Origin: Anisodus tanguticus
Lineage: Eukaryota > Streptophyta > Magnoliopsida > Solanales > Solanaceae
Reading direction: 5' to 3'
Length of the DNA: 64,000 nt
Assembly (NCBI GenBank): GCA_034509755.1
Contig: CM067552.1
Span: 20,518,753 to 20,582,752 of the forward strand
Shown here: positions 25,618 through 36,990 of the stretch, one piece after another
Layout: each line of letters begins with the position of its first letter
Position numbering within the stretch: the stretch's first letter is position 1
Notes under the pieces: model-generated
What the model was told of the DNA's origin: nothing
Seen by the model: the letters and a program-made list of their open reading frames with translations, nothing else
The model's database searches: none
Translations under genes and position numbers: made by a program

Positions 25618-25622
25618 TTAAT
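25618..25622. repeat. Target-site duplication of element B, right copy
   Basis: TTAAT, identical to 18066-18070; the LTR of element C resumes directly after it. Confidence 0.92.
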
Positions 25623-26581
25623 GACCTAAGACTCTAAGTAGTAGCTTGAGAGTGTTTGGGAAATATGTGGATCAAAATAGGAATGAAATGAAAAACCACC
25701 ATCCATGGCCTTAAATAGGGTCACCCATCGCCTCCCATATGCGGCTAGGTCTGCGCCGCATACCACCATATGCGGCCACAGAACCCAACGCATATGGTGT
25801 CAGTATGGTGGGAAAGTTGGGGCTTTGATCTGTTTCTTGATCCACGAAGCAAATCAGCTTTTGTAGGGCGGAATGCTTAGTGTATCGCCTAATTTTTGTT
25901 GAACTTTGCCGAGATATACTTTCCTTAATCCAATTAACTTCCAACCTTTCTTATACCTCGGTAATACTCATATAAGTGGTATGTGACCGTGGGGAAGAGT
26001 CTCGGGTTGCCGAAGCTATAGTCAACCAACTATAATGAAAACCATCCTAAAATACCCGTACATCCTCCATAAAACTAAACAGTCCGAATATCACACCTTT
26101 ACCGACAACCTCACTTTTCCGACCAGTTTCCGCCACCTTAACCATCCAACCACCACACAATGACCACTAATACAACCCTCAACTCGTCTAGAACAACCCC
26201 ACAAAATGCCTTAGCCCACTCTCACTCTAAACTACCCGTGTACCCCTTCAAACACCCATTGCCTTGCAAAAACGTCCCACCCGATAACCTTCACTTGTCC
26301 CCATTTTCGTGTTAATCCGTTTCCAACCAAACTCCGACCAACTCACCTTCACTTTCCCTTCCTTATATACATCAACTTGAATTTCATAAATGTGACTTAT
26401 GAACATGAATTGCGATTATATAATAGCATGTAAGTGAATATATAATATAGCTTGTGTAAAATATGAAAACATGTATAACTTCATGGAACCGAGTAATAAT
26501 GATTATAACTTGTGTTAAGAACTCATGGAATTCAAAGCATACATTCATGGATTACAGACAGGTTCATGAAAATCTTAATGA

Positions 26582-26589
26582 CCTGTCAT
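26582..26589. repeat. 8-bp target-site duplication of the hAT-like element, left copy
   Basis: CCTGTCAT, repeated exactly at 27420-27427. The uninserted relative near 33280 has a single CCTACCAT-like site at this place. Confidence 0.92.
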
Positions 26590-27419
26590 TAGAGATGGCA
26601 GTGGATCCTGGATTCGATCCGGATCCAGTGGATCCAGATCCGTTTTATAGGATATGGATCTTCAAAATTTGGACCCGACGGATCCGGATCGGACCCGGAT
26701 CCGTTTCTGACGGATCGGATCTGGATATGGATCTTGTATTTGAGATCCGTATCCGGTCCAGATCCGACCCGTAGATCCGTTTTTTATTAAATATATTCAT
26801 AACCTAGAATATAATTTTATAAGTATTTTCTTAAAATTGCTAAGCACATCCTTGCAAGTTTAATTCTCAAAACAAGTTTAATTTCTCCCTGCGTTAACTC
26901 AAAAACCAAAAAATAAAAAGGTAACTTCGATAATAAAATCAATGTTATATTAGTAACTGACTAACATCTCCATAGACAAGTAGTTACAATTATATTCACT
27001 TCATTTGTGAAGATTCCAAGCACATGCAAATTATGCATTGTGGAAATACTAGTAAGCATTTTCCACAACTATTATCATTGTCCAACATTTTCAATTAATA
27101 GCTCACAATCAAAACGAGACAACGAACAAAATATCTCATATGAACATTTCAAAATTAAAACACAGTAAACTGTTAGCTAAGTAAAAATCGTTTGTCAGTT
27201 CAAAAAAATATTCTTAGCAAGGTTACAATCTTAGCAAGGCAAATTTTTTTACATGTGGATCCAGATCCGATCCGTGGACCTTGTGGATCCGGTGGATCCG
27301 GATTTGGATCTGATTTTTATGGACCCGACGGATCTGGATCCGGATCTGGATTCAGGTATGAAAAATGGATCTGGATCTGGATCTAGATCTGGATCTAGTA
27401 TGATCCGTTGCCATCCCTA
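26590..27419. mobile_element. Non-autonomous hAT-like DNA transposon (830 bp)
   Basis: Terminal inverted repeats TAGAGATGGCA and TGCCATCCCTA (one mismatch in 11) with an 8-bp duplication, as expected for the hAT superfamily. The two subterminal regions (26605-26780 and 27255-27400) are dense in GGATCC/GGATCTG words in both orientations, the kind of array hAT transposases bind. The 450-bp middle is AT-rich and has no transposase frame, so mobilisation would need a transposase supplied in trans. The other LTR of element E lacks it, so it came after E. Confidence 0.93.
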
Positions 27420-27427
27420 CCTGTCAT
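27420..27427. repeat. 8-bp target-site duplication of the hAT-like element, right copy
   Basis: CCTGTCAT, identical to 26582-26589. Confidence 0.92.
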
Positions 27428-28273
27428 GAATAAAATTGATGAATTGTAATATAGACATGACGTATAATATTACATGTATTAGGGTTATCATGATAATAGA
27501 CCAAAATCCTACAATTATGAAGAATTTATGTTTCATGGAAAAACATGGCATGGGGAAGAATATGGATATTCTCACATATGGATAGAAAATCTACATACCT
27601 TTATTTTCTCCAACACTTATATTAAAAATCTAAACTTTGGAGTAGAGACCCAAAGCTTGAACTTTGAAACCTTGGGATGGGTTTATCTTGAAAATCCTAG
27701 GTTAAGAACAATGAATTCTACTTATAATTCATGAGGATTATGTTAGAATAACTTAGAATTGCGTGAAAAAGGCTTTACCTTGATATGGTAGAAGTTTTGG
27801 AAGAGAGAACCTTCCACCTAGAGCTTGGAGATTGTGAAAATTAATTTTTTCCAGACTAAGTTGTGTATTTATACTGTGCAGTTTTTCAGAACTTTTACGG
27901 CCAGAATTGATGGTCCGTAACTTTTTCTACGGTCCAGGTATAGACCGTAAAATTTTATATGGTTCATATAATCGTATAGTTACCCAAATGCAACTTCCCA
28001 GTGACTTGCATAAGCTAAGGGGAATTTTACGATTAAAAAGGATGGGCCGTATAAATTTATATGGTCCATATAAATGACTATGTTCCGTCATTTTCAACAA
28101 CAAAATGTACATTTCAAATCAATGGTCCGTAATACTTTTACGCTCCATAAAACCTGGGCGTAAAATTTGGATTTTAGAACTAAAACTCTTTTTTTTCAAC
28201 TTTAACTCCCGTCTTGGTTTCCTACACTCCTTAATCATGAACATGTCTTAGTTTTGGGGTATGAGGTGTTACA

Positions 28274-28291
28274 ATATCTCCCTCTTGGAAT
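28274..28291 (-). other. Element E polypurine tract
   Basis: The minus strand reads CCAAGAGGGAGATAT directly before the LTR start TGTAACACC. Confidence 0.75.
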
Positions 28292-28591
28292 TATTCATCC
28301 TAGAATGATGGATCATGGTTAGGAATAAGACTGGACATGGCATGAGTACACGAATGTGAAGAAATATGACATGAAACATGGGGACTGAACTGACATGATT
28401 ACATGAAAACATGAACATGTGGGCATGAGACATGAGTTCTGAATACATGAACGTGAAATATGACACATGGATATGCAAGGGACATGACATGAATACTGAA
28501 GGTATTTACCTTGTTCGCTTTTTGATTGCTCTTCAAATAAGTGCGGATATTTGGACTTCATGTCCCCTTGGGCCTCCAATGTAGCCTCCTT

Positions 28592-31500
28592 AACTTTCTA
28601 ACTTCTCCACAACACTTTCACTAAGGCAACTTCCTTAGTTCTCAACTTGTATGTCTGACGATCTAGAATAGCCACAGGGACCTCTTCATAGGTCAAGCCA
28701 TCCCTAACTGTAATGGATTCGGTAGGGATAACAAATGACAGGTCTCCCACACACTTCCTCAACATAGATACACGAAACATTGGGTGTACATCAATCAGAT
28801 CTTGTGGAAATTCAAGCTCATAAGCCATTTGATCAATTCTTCGTAGAATCCTATATGGTCCGATTTATCTGGGACTGAGCTTCCCTTTATTTCCAAACCT
28901 CATGACATCTTTCATAGGTGAAACTTTTAGAAATACTCAATCATCAACTTGAAACTCCAAGTCTCTACGCCTCACATCTGAATAGGACTTTTGGCGACTC
29001 TGAGTTGTTCTCAAACATTCTTGAATCAATTTGAATTTTTCCATAGCCTGATGGACCAAGTTTGGTCCTAAAAATTCTAGTTCACCAACATTGAACTAAC
29101 CAATGGCGATCTACACCTTCACCCAGACAAAGCTCTGAACGGTGCCATCTTTATACTAGCATGATAATTGTTATTATAAGCAAACTCAATGAGAGTTAAA
29201 TGATCATCCCAATTACCTTTAAATCAAGAAAACATTCCATCAACATATCCTCAAGAGTCTTAATAGTACGCTCTGCTTGGCCATCTGTCTGAGAATGAAA
29301 AGTTGTATTGAGATTTACCTTGGTACCCAATCCTTTCTGAAAAGACTTTGAAAAGTGTGTTATGAATTGAGCATCAAGATCTGAAATAATGGACATTTGG
29401 GTCCCATGAAGCCTGAAAATTTCTCGGATATATAGCTTGGCATAATCTTCTGCTGAATCTGTAGTTTTGACTAGCAATATGTGGATTGATTTAGTATGTC
29501 GGTCCATAATCACCTAAATTGAATCATGCCTTCGGAATGAGTGAGGTAGACCTTTCATGAAGTCCATATTTATCATCTCCCATTTCCGAACAAGAATATC
29601 AATATTCTGAGCCAACCCACTAGGCCTCTGGTGTTCGGCTTTCACCTACTGACAATTCAGACACTTGGCTAGAAACTCTGCCACATTCCTCTTCATATCA
29701 TTCCACCAATAAATCTCTTTAAGATCATGATACATTTTGGTAGAACCTAGGTGAATAGAATACCTAGAATTATACGCTACTACTATGATTCAATCTCTGA
29801 GTCCATCCACATCTGGAACACATAACCTACCTCGGTACCTCAAATTACCGTCATCATCCCTTGATCAAAAGTCGTAGTCTTATGCTTGTGAATCCCCTCT
29901 TTAAGTTGCAACAAATGGGGATCATTAAGTTGTTTCTCCTTCACTTCAGCTACTAAGGAAGATTCATACCAGTTTTGGACACTAACACCACCATCTTCAG
30001 AGTCTAAAAGTTGAACTCCTAAACTGGCTAGTCGGTGAATTTCCTTCGTCATAGTTCTCTTCTCTTCTTCAACATGAGCTATACTTCCCATGGATCACCG
30101 ACTAAGAGCATCAGCTACCATATTTGCTTTCCTGGATGATATAGAACATCCACATCATACTCTTTTATCAATTCGAGGCATCTCCTCTGTCCAAGATTCA
30201 ACTCCCGCTGCTTGAAAATATACTAAAGGGTCTTGTGATTTATGAAAATGTCAATGTGAACTCCATACAAATAGTGATGCCATACCTTGAGCTTAAATAT
30301 CACGATTGCCAATTCTAAGTCACGAGTCAGATAGTTATTTTCATGACTCTTAAGATATCTGGATGCATAAGATATAACCTTACCATGCTGTATTAAAACA
30401 CACCTAAGACCAACTCCTAAAGCATCACAATATACAACGAACCCCTCAGTTCCCTCTAGAAAAGTTAATACTGGAGTAGATGTCAACAACATTTTTAATT
30501 CTTCGAAACTACGCTCACATGCATCTGACCACTGAAATATGTCTTTCTTCAGAGTCCACCTAGTTAATGGATATGACATGTAAGAAAGCCCATCTACGAA
30601 GCGCATGTAATAGCCTGCCAGACCCAAGAAACTTCTTATCTCAGAGACTGAGATGACTCAATTCTTTACTGCCTCAATTTTCTGAAAAACAACTTGGACG
30701 CCTTTTCCTGAAATCACATGGCCTAAGCACGCTACTGACTTTAGTGAAAATTCACTCTTGGAAAACTTCACATAAAGCTCACGATCCTAAAGCGTCTGCA
30801 ACAATCTTCTGAGATGTTCTGCATGATCAGCCTCGCTACGGGAATAGACTAGAATGTCATCAAAGAAGATAATGATGAAAAGGTTGAGATAAGGCTTAAA
30901 GACCCTGTTCATAAGATCCATGAAAGCAGCTAGCGTATTCGTCAATCCGAATGACCTGACACAAAATATGAAATGACCATAGTGAGCTCTGAAGTTTGTT
31001 TTTGGAATATCCACTTCCTTAACCTTAAGTTCATGGTACCATAATCTGAGGTCCATCTTGGAATAACACTGGGCACCCTAAAGTTGATATAATAAGTCAT
31101 TGATTTTGGGAAGAGGATATTGTTTCTTAATGGTGACGTTGTTCAACTGCCGGTAGTCAATGCACATACACAAAGACCCATCCTTCTTTCGAACAAACAA
31201 AACTGGTGCACCCCATGGTGAGACACTTGGTCTAATAAATCCCTTATCAAGGAGATCCTTAAATTAGGTTTGTAATTCTCATAACTCTACTGGAGCCATT
31301 CTTAATGGCGGAATAGATATCGGCTTAGCGCCGGGAATTATACAATCTCCCTATAAGGATAAACTTCGGGAAGATATTCGGGAAAGACTTCTGGAAACTC
31401 ATGACAACTGGTACTGACTGGAGAGTCGAGGTCTTGGTATCTGTATCCCTAACCCGAACTAGATGGTAAATATACCATTTGGATATCATCTTTCTGCCGT

Positions 31501-31990
31501 TAAGATTTGAAATAAACCTACCTATGGGTTCTACTGCATCACCCTTCCATTCTATGACTAGTTCACCAATAAATACCCATGATAACATTGAAGTCTACCA
31601 TTTCTAACTCTACCAAATCGGCTACTTTAATGCGGGGATAAACTTTAACTGGAAAACTCCTATATACTTGTCTAGCTATAACTGACTCTCCAACTAGAGT
31701 GGAAATCTCAAATGATTCATGCAACTTTTCTGGTTATATTTCAAATTTCTTATCAATGAATTGTGGTTAGATATGATAGAGTGGATCTAGGATCTATAAG
31801 GGCATAAACGTCAAAAGTGAAAACGATTAGTATATATATGACTACATCTGCACGGGCCTCTGTATCCTGAGGACTTAATAGTGCATACAAGCGATTTGTT
31901 CCTCTGCTTGTGTTATCGGACTTAGCTGGACCACGCCCTGTGTGGGCCTGAGAATTTTGAGGAACTGCTAAATTTGTGGATTGAGCCACA
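28592..31990 (-). pseudogene. Element E pol: protease, RT, RNase H, integrase, decayed
   Basis: Minus-strand blocks in order: protease-like ALIDPRSTLSYL near 31770 (active-site glycine changed to arginine); RT with SFGLTNTLAAF and catalytic FFDD within IIIFFDDILVYS near 30870; GLAGYYMRFVDGLS thumb; RNase H with FVVYCDALGVGL and ENNYLTRDLELA; integrase zinc finger with CLNC-type pair near 29660; core with ISDLDAQF and SQTDGQAERTI near 29290-29400; C-terminal MAYELEFPQDLIDVHPMF and YEEVPVAILDRQ near 28650-28830. Frameshifts and stops split it into at least seven pieces. The domain wording is typical of Del/Tekay elements. Confidence 0.9.
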
Positions 31991-32004
31991 TTACCTCAAG
32001 TACC

Positions 32005-32158
32005 CTACCTCTCTAAGGGGTAGTCTCTTAGAAAGTGACATCGCTGACCGCACCTATAACAGACATTCATACCCAGGTGACACTCCCTCGGGTGTCTCTT
32101 ACCACACTTACCACAAACTGGATTACTAAAGGTATTTTGACCCATACTAGCATGTGAT
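32005..32158 (-). pseudogene. Element E gag C-terminal fragment with zinc knuckle
   Basis: The minus strand reads NPVCGKCGKRHPREC and then CYRCGQRCHFLRDYP. The second is a CCHC knuckle with the last cysteine replaced by tyrosine. The fragment is joined directly to a primer-site remnant; everything upstream in gag is deleted. Confidence 0.85.
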
Positions 32159-32166
32159 TGATACCA
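32159..32166 (-). other. Element E primer-binding-site remnant at a deletion junction
   Basis: After the LTR the minus strand reads AACTTGGTATCA and passes straight into gag codons. Only the first eight bases (TGGTATCA) of the tRNA-iMet site remain; the deletion removed the rest plus the leader and most of gag. Confidence 0.75.
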
Positions 32167-32170
32167 AGTT

Positions 32171-34134
32171 TTATAACACCCCAAACCATGGACTGGGTAA
32201 AACACGATAGTCAGTGCCTAACTATGTGTGACCGAGCGAACCACATGGCTTGCTAATCAACATGGGCATCAAAATATGATATATTAATAATTTAAAATAT
32301 GTAAAACATAAATATTTAATTTATAGTATGAAAGTAGATTAAGGAAATAGTCTGAAAATATAATAAGTCAGAATAACTAAAAACCTGACATGACATGATA
32401 AACTAGTCTAATCTATGAAACCTCGGAACCATGAGTCTGACTGCAAAATTGTTTTACCAGGACAAGGCACTGGCATACCTCTACTATAAAGCCTAATTAT
32501 AAAAATAAAAATACTGACACCTCGAATGAATGAGGCTCACCAAATAGCTGATACTGAGGCAAATCCTAGTGTGTTGATCCTTCATCTTAAAAGTCAGTAC
32601 CTGTACCATAAAGTGCAAGCCCCAGGCAAAGGGGTGTTAGTACATTTGAATTGTATTATATGTAAAGCAACTGAAAGAATAAACAAGCACATGATATAAT
32701 AGGAAAATGAAACTGAAATTGAACATGAACATGGATATAATCTGACATGTGTATAATAACATGCATAACATTTGTATAACTTTATATTTGTATATCTGCG
32801 GGAGACCATTAGTATAATCGATATGTAACCACCACACATGAAAGCGGCGTCTGATCTCTGTCCGATCAGCTAAGTCATCTCGTACCTTGCCAGGGTATGA
32901 GACATAAACATGACATGATGGATCCAATAATCCCATAGAGGGTAACATGAAGGCATCATCCTCTAGGTGGAGCGATCCTTATCCTACATTGGCATACGTA
33001 GTTTCAGGCTGTTTAAGCCTTCTCGATATTCTGTTCAACTCCCAAAACATGTACTTGAATATAGTTAGCTTGTAAGCCCATGAATATCATAGATATCACT
33101 TGTGAACATGAATTGCGATTTTAAATTAGCATGTATATGAATATATAATATATCTTGTGTAAAACATGTATAACTTCATGGAACCGAGTATTAATGATTA
33201 TAACTTGTGTTTAAGAACTTATGGAATTCAAATCACGCGTTCATGGATTACGGACAGGTTCATGACAATTATAATTACCTACCATGAATACAATTCAGGA
33301 ATTATAATATAAACATGACATATAATATTACATGTATTAGGGTTATCATGATTATAGAACAAAACCCTAAAATTATAAATAATTCGTGATTCATTGAAAA
33401 ACATGGTGTGGGGAAGTACATGGATATTGCCACACATGGAAAGAAACTCTACATACCTTTATTCGCTCCAATACTTGAATTAAAAATCTGATCTTTGGAG
33501 TATACACCCAAAGCTTTGAACCTTGAAACCTTGAAACCTTGAAACCTTGGGAAGGGTTTATTCTGAAAACCCTAGGGTAAGAACAATAAATTCTACTTAG
33601 AATTCATGATGATTACTATATAATCACTTAGAATTGCATGAAAAAGGCTTACCTCGATATGGTAGAAATTTGGGAAGAGAGAACCTTCGTTTTAGGGCTT
33701 GTAGATTATGAAAACTGATTTTTCAACACTAAGTTGCGTATTTATAATGTGCAGTTCATTGCAACTTTTACGGCTGGAATTGACGGTCTGTAACTTTTTC
33801 TACAGTCCAGGTGTGGATTGTATAATATTGTACCGTCCATATAATTGGACTATCACCAAAATGCAACTTTCATAAGCTTAGGGGAATTTTACGGTTGAAA
33901 TGGATGGGTCGTATAAGTTTATACAGTCCATATAAATTATTGTGTTTTGTCATTTTCAACAACAAAATGTACGGTTCAAATCGACGATCTGTAATAATTT
34001 TACGGTCCATAAAACTTGGGTGTAAAAATGGGACTTCAGAACTGAAACTGTTTTTTGAACTTTAACTCCCCGTCTGGGTTTCCTACACTCATTAATCATG
34101 AACTTGTCTTAGTTTAGGGTTACAAGGTGTTACA
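32171..34134 (-). repeat. Element E 5' LTR
   Basis: Runs from TATAACACCCC (decayed terminus) to GGTGTTACA. The half from 33081 aligns with the left LTR. A short tandem run of AAACCTTG-type units near 33521-33550 is longer than in the other LTR. Self-complementary ACGG/CCGT words lie at 33770-34030. Confidence 0.82.
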
Positions 34135-35117
34135 ATAGCTTCACAAATTCATATAGAAACATCAAATCACACAAAGTAGCCCACAACAACACAACTTAGC
34201 TTCAAGTCCTCCAAAATTATGTTCTATGAAGTTTCTTCAACAATCCATCCTCAAATACTTGTATAATATTAAAGATTAGAAGGTGGAAATGAAACTTGCC
34301 TTAAACCTCAAGAATCACTCCAAAAATGAGCTTACTTCAACACCAATAATTCTCCAGGAATTGATACAATAAGGAAGAAGATGATCTAACGATGATCACG
34401 AGATTCTTTATGTCGAATTTACGTCATTTATCTTGGATTTCACTTAGGATCACTTGAAATAGCTTAGAGAGAATATGAGAGTTGGTTAGGGTTATACAAA
34501 TGAGGGGAAATTAGGTTTTGGTCAAAGAAGGGAGTATTTATATCAACTTAAGAATTTACCACCGACTCTATCCGTGACTGTGTCATAGATTGGGCCATAT
34601 TCTTAAAATGTTCATCACGTTTTTCACCGAGCATCGATTGACAAAGAGTTTGTTGCGTTGGAAATCAGACTCGCTGAAATTAAATTTAGATAGGTCATGA
34701 ACCAAATAATACCTTATATACTAGAATATATACCCCTACAAAGTTGGGCCAAAATCCAGTCTAGGATTCTTCTTACCTTTCCTCGAATTTCGGCGAAGTT
34801 AATTTCATCGATTCGTCTAAAATTGAACTCTTACGAGACTTAATTAACACTTATTTAAAACCTTCCTTGACCTTAATTAGGGATATTATCCTCTATAAGC
34901 TCACTTTAGTTAACTCGCGACGCAATCGACTTCGAAAGTACAGGGTGTAACCTGATTAAACACACTTCCGTTGATTCGTTAATTCTTAAACCTTTCTAAA
35001 ACTTACTCAAAACATATGCAAGCCTTTGGAATTCTATTGAGGGTGGGTCCTACCATCTCCAAGCCTATGTTGGCTACGTTACGATAACAACAATGCACGA
35101 AAACACAAGGTGTAACA
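34135..35117 (-). repeat. LTR fragment J (Del-like), U3 half
   Basis: In minus orientation it begins TGTTACACCTTGTGTTTTCGTGC at 35117, a start I know from Solanaceae Del-like LTRs, and runs to 34135, where element E begins. There is no second copy in the window and no coding sequence. It lies in the leader of remnant K, so J inserted in K and E then inserted in J. Confidence 0.6.
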
Positions 35118-35812
35118 TGAAAACACAACCTTTGAAGTTGTTGCTCATGTGAGTGTAGGAGAGAGTGGGGAAGGCCTGGTACGCGTGCCTACTAATGAAG
35201 CGCATGACATAGTCGTGAAGTGCTGATGCGATTGGGTGCTTCTAACGTGGCACTGATGTGGAAATTTTGAAATTCAATTGTTTTTTTTAAAATATTGGTT
35301 GAACTTGGGGCCCCCACCAAACCTAGAACTTTAATTTTTTCCCAACAAACACCTTTTGACAAATTGACTTGGAATTTTTTTATCAAAAGCCTCTATTGGG
35401 TGTCTTCTTCCTTATGACGGTATGTAGATAGTTCAAGAACACTCAAAATCCAATAGAGGTACTAGTCAACTCCAATTTCCTCCAAATTTGATATACAAGC
35501 TCTCTTTGATGAGTAGAATAAAATCTACTAAAATTTGGAGCCAATAGAACGTTTCTTCACCAAAACTCACTTTCATGTTTCAAACGATTAAGCTTCAGCA
35601 ATGGCAGATGACTCAAATCAACTTCAAATCGCATGAAACGTGATATTTAGACTCAACTAACACTAGAGAACAATAATCTAGTGTAAAACAAAAACAATAA
35701 CTCAATAATTTTGAGGTTGTTGATTTTCAATTTTTTGGATTGTTTTTGCAGTAACAATAACAAAAACTAGATTTGGTAGAAATAAATCTATAACCAATCT
35801 CTAGATACAAAT
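35118..35812 (-). other. Remnant K: 5' leader of a CRM-like element
   Basis: Resembles 24300-24970 of element B in order and wording (a GAAGTTG block, a CTGATGTGG block, an AACTCCAA block, then AACAATAACAAAAACTAG before the primer site). A decayed primer site CTCTAGATACAA lies at 35800-35811. No coding part of K is present. Confidence 0.6.
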
Positions 35813-36401
35813 TGATATAATAAATGATATACAAATGAAGAAACTAACAAGGAATTCAAAAAACAAAGAAAGAAAGGGACACATAGGTTGACACAAAGAG
35901 AAATACCAATTGAAAACCAAAATTCTATAATAACTAATACCTCTAATTGAGTAACCACAAGCACCTAACCTCTAAGGATGACCTCAATGGAAACAACATT
36001 CCTTGCAATAATTCATTCAACCAAAAGCTTCAACAAGCTCACAATCTTTCAAAGAGAAAATATATCATCAATGTTCAAAGTAATCTAAGCTAGGGAAATA
36101 ATAAAGTCTACTACTTATACTAGGATAGGAAGGAAGACTAGTAGCTATTACAAATATGCCCTTAATGAAGTAAGGGCCTTGATTGGGTCTTCCTTTGATG
36201 GTGAAGTCTTGAATTTAGGAAATAGCCTATTTATATTCATGGCCATATCCTTCACCAATTTGGACATCTTGATGCTTTTCCTCCTCTCATGAAATCCTCA
36301 ACACTTGGGATCCTCGAGATGGAGCCAAGACATGCTCTCGAGTTACCATCTTCATGCATAACCCTTTTGAGGTTTGGAGTTTATGGACTTGGGATGCATC
36401 A
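35813..36401 (-). repeat. Remnant K LTR
   Basis: Starts TGATATAATAAATG beside the primer site, in the same position as the element B LTR start, and is placed to end at GGATGCATCA. About 590 bp against 643 in B. Only the first part aligns clearly with B; the right edge is a guess from the TGAT...ATCA symmetry. Confidence 0.45.
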
Positions 36402-36471
36402 GTAGGTGATGTGGCTGAGTTTTGAGGTTAGTTTTGGTCACAATTTCCTAGGCGTCATGCTTATCCTATGG

Positions 36472-36990
36472 CTATGGCACCACAACAGTTTCAGGGACCA
36501 CGCTGGTGAAATTTTTTAAATATGGAATCCATTGATCCTCAGAAAGGACAGTCGGGTTCATCAGTGAACACCCTACTTCAATGTCCATGAAATCAATAAC
36601 GTGGATTGGTTTATCCCATTTGAATGGATAAACTTTAAGTTCAACTTGAGGGATGACCATGATGCTATTGATTTCCTCCTGAGCCTGTACTTCTACTTCT
36701 GAAATCTAGTAATGGTCATCACTGTATTTTTCGTATACATCCATGGAGAAAAGATCAGATACTTCTCTAGTTCCACCAAATTTTTGGTCACCATCCAAGT
36801 AAAGAAATCTTGGATCCTTTGAAGCCATTTTGAAACTTTGGCATCCTCTAGAGTGAAAGTATGGAATTCGGTTCCAACAACTTTTGTTGTTGTTGGTTCT
36901 TCTCTCCTTTTTGGGATTGGCTTATCTGTCATCCCATCGTGATCATCATCGACTTCAGAAATCTCTAGCTCTCTTAGTTGATTCATGAAT
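36472..36990 (-). pseudogene. EPRV copy 1: coat-protein flank fused by deletion to protease start
   Basis: The acidic stretch MNQLRELEISEVDDDHDG at about 36940-36986 matches the plus copy at 41414-41460. The next recognisable block, FMDIEVGCSLMNP (aspartic protease site, altered), lies at about 36560-36595. The capsid core and CCHC knuckle that separate them in the plus copy are missing. Several stops. Confidence 0.75.

Larger units (their letters stand above)
15969..26375 (-). repeat. Element C right (5') LTR, split by element B
   Basis: First segment 15969-18070, second 25623 to about 26375; the 7.5-kb element B and one copy of its duplication lie between. The total without inserts is about 2.8 kb. 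At 25625-25665 the sequence matches 14440-14484 of the left LTR, which proves the two segments were once continuous. A LINE 3' fragment lies at 16626-16940. The right edge meets a truncated LTR of element E near 26375-26380 with no LTR terminus or duplication visible, so this end is probably truncated as well. Confidence 0.75.
26376..28273 (-). repeat. Element E 3' LTR, truncated at left and carrying a hAT-like insertion
   Basis: Aligns with 33081-34134; the 838 extra bases are the hAT-like element plus one copy of its duplication. The U3 part (27890-28150) contains several self-complementary words of the type ACGGTCC / GGACCGT. Confidence 0.85.
26376..34134 (-). mobile_element. Element E: Del/Tekay-like Ty3/gypsy retrotransposon with internal and LTR deletions
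   Basis: Minus-strand element with a 3' LTR remnant at 26376-28273, a PPT, a decayed pol at 28598-31990, a zinc knuckle near 32020, a primer-site remnant and a 5' LTR of about 1.96 kb at 32171-34134. The two LTR ends GGTGTTACA at 28273 and 34134 agree. Gag upstream of the knuckle has been deleted. The left LTR lacks about 900 bases present at 32171-33080. The element abuts LTR fragment J on its right, presumably its insertion site. Confidence 0.85.

Noticed and set aside
12598..26375. A CRISPR-like or satellite array suggested by repeated AT-rich words.
   Set aside because: No regularly spaced identical repeats occur. All repetition is explained by the LTR pairs.
26366..26395. A 5-bp target duplication joining element C to element E.
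   Set aside because: The bases after 12597 leftwards (ATGAA) and those around 26375 do not match at a plausible LTR terminus. The junction looks like a truncation.
26463..26774. An open frame with DPDPVDPDP-like repeats that resembles a repeat protein.
   Set aside because: It is the translation of the GGATCC word array in the hAT-like element, and its start lies in LTR sequence outside the element.
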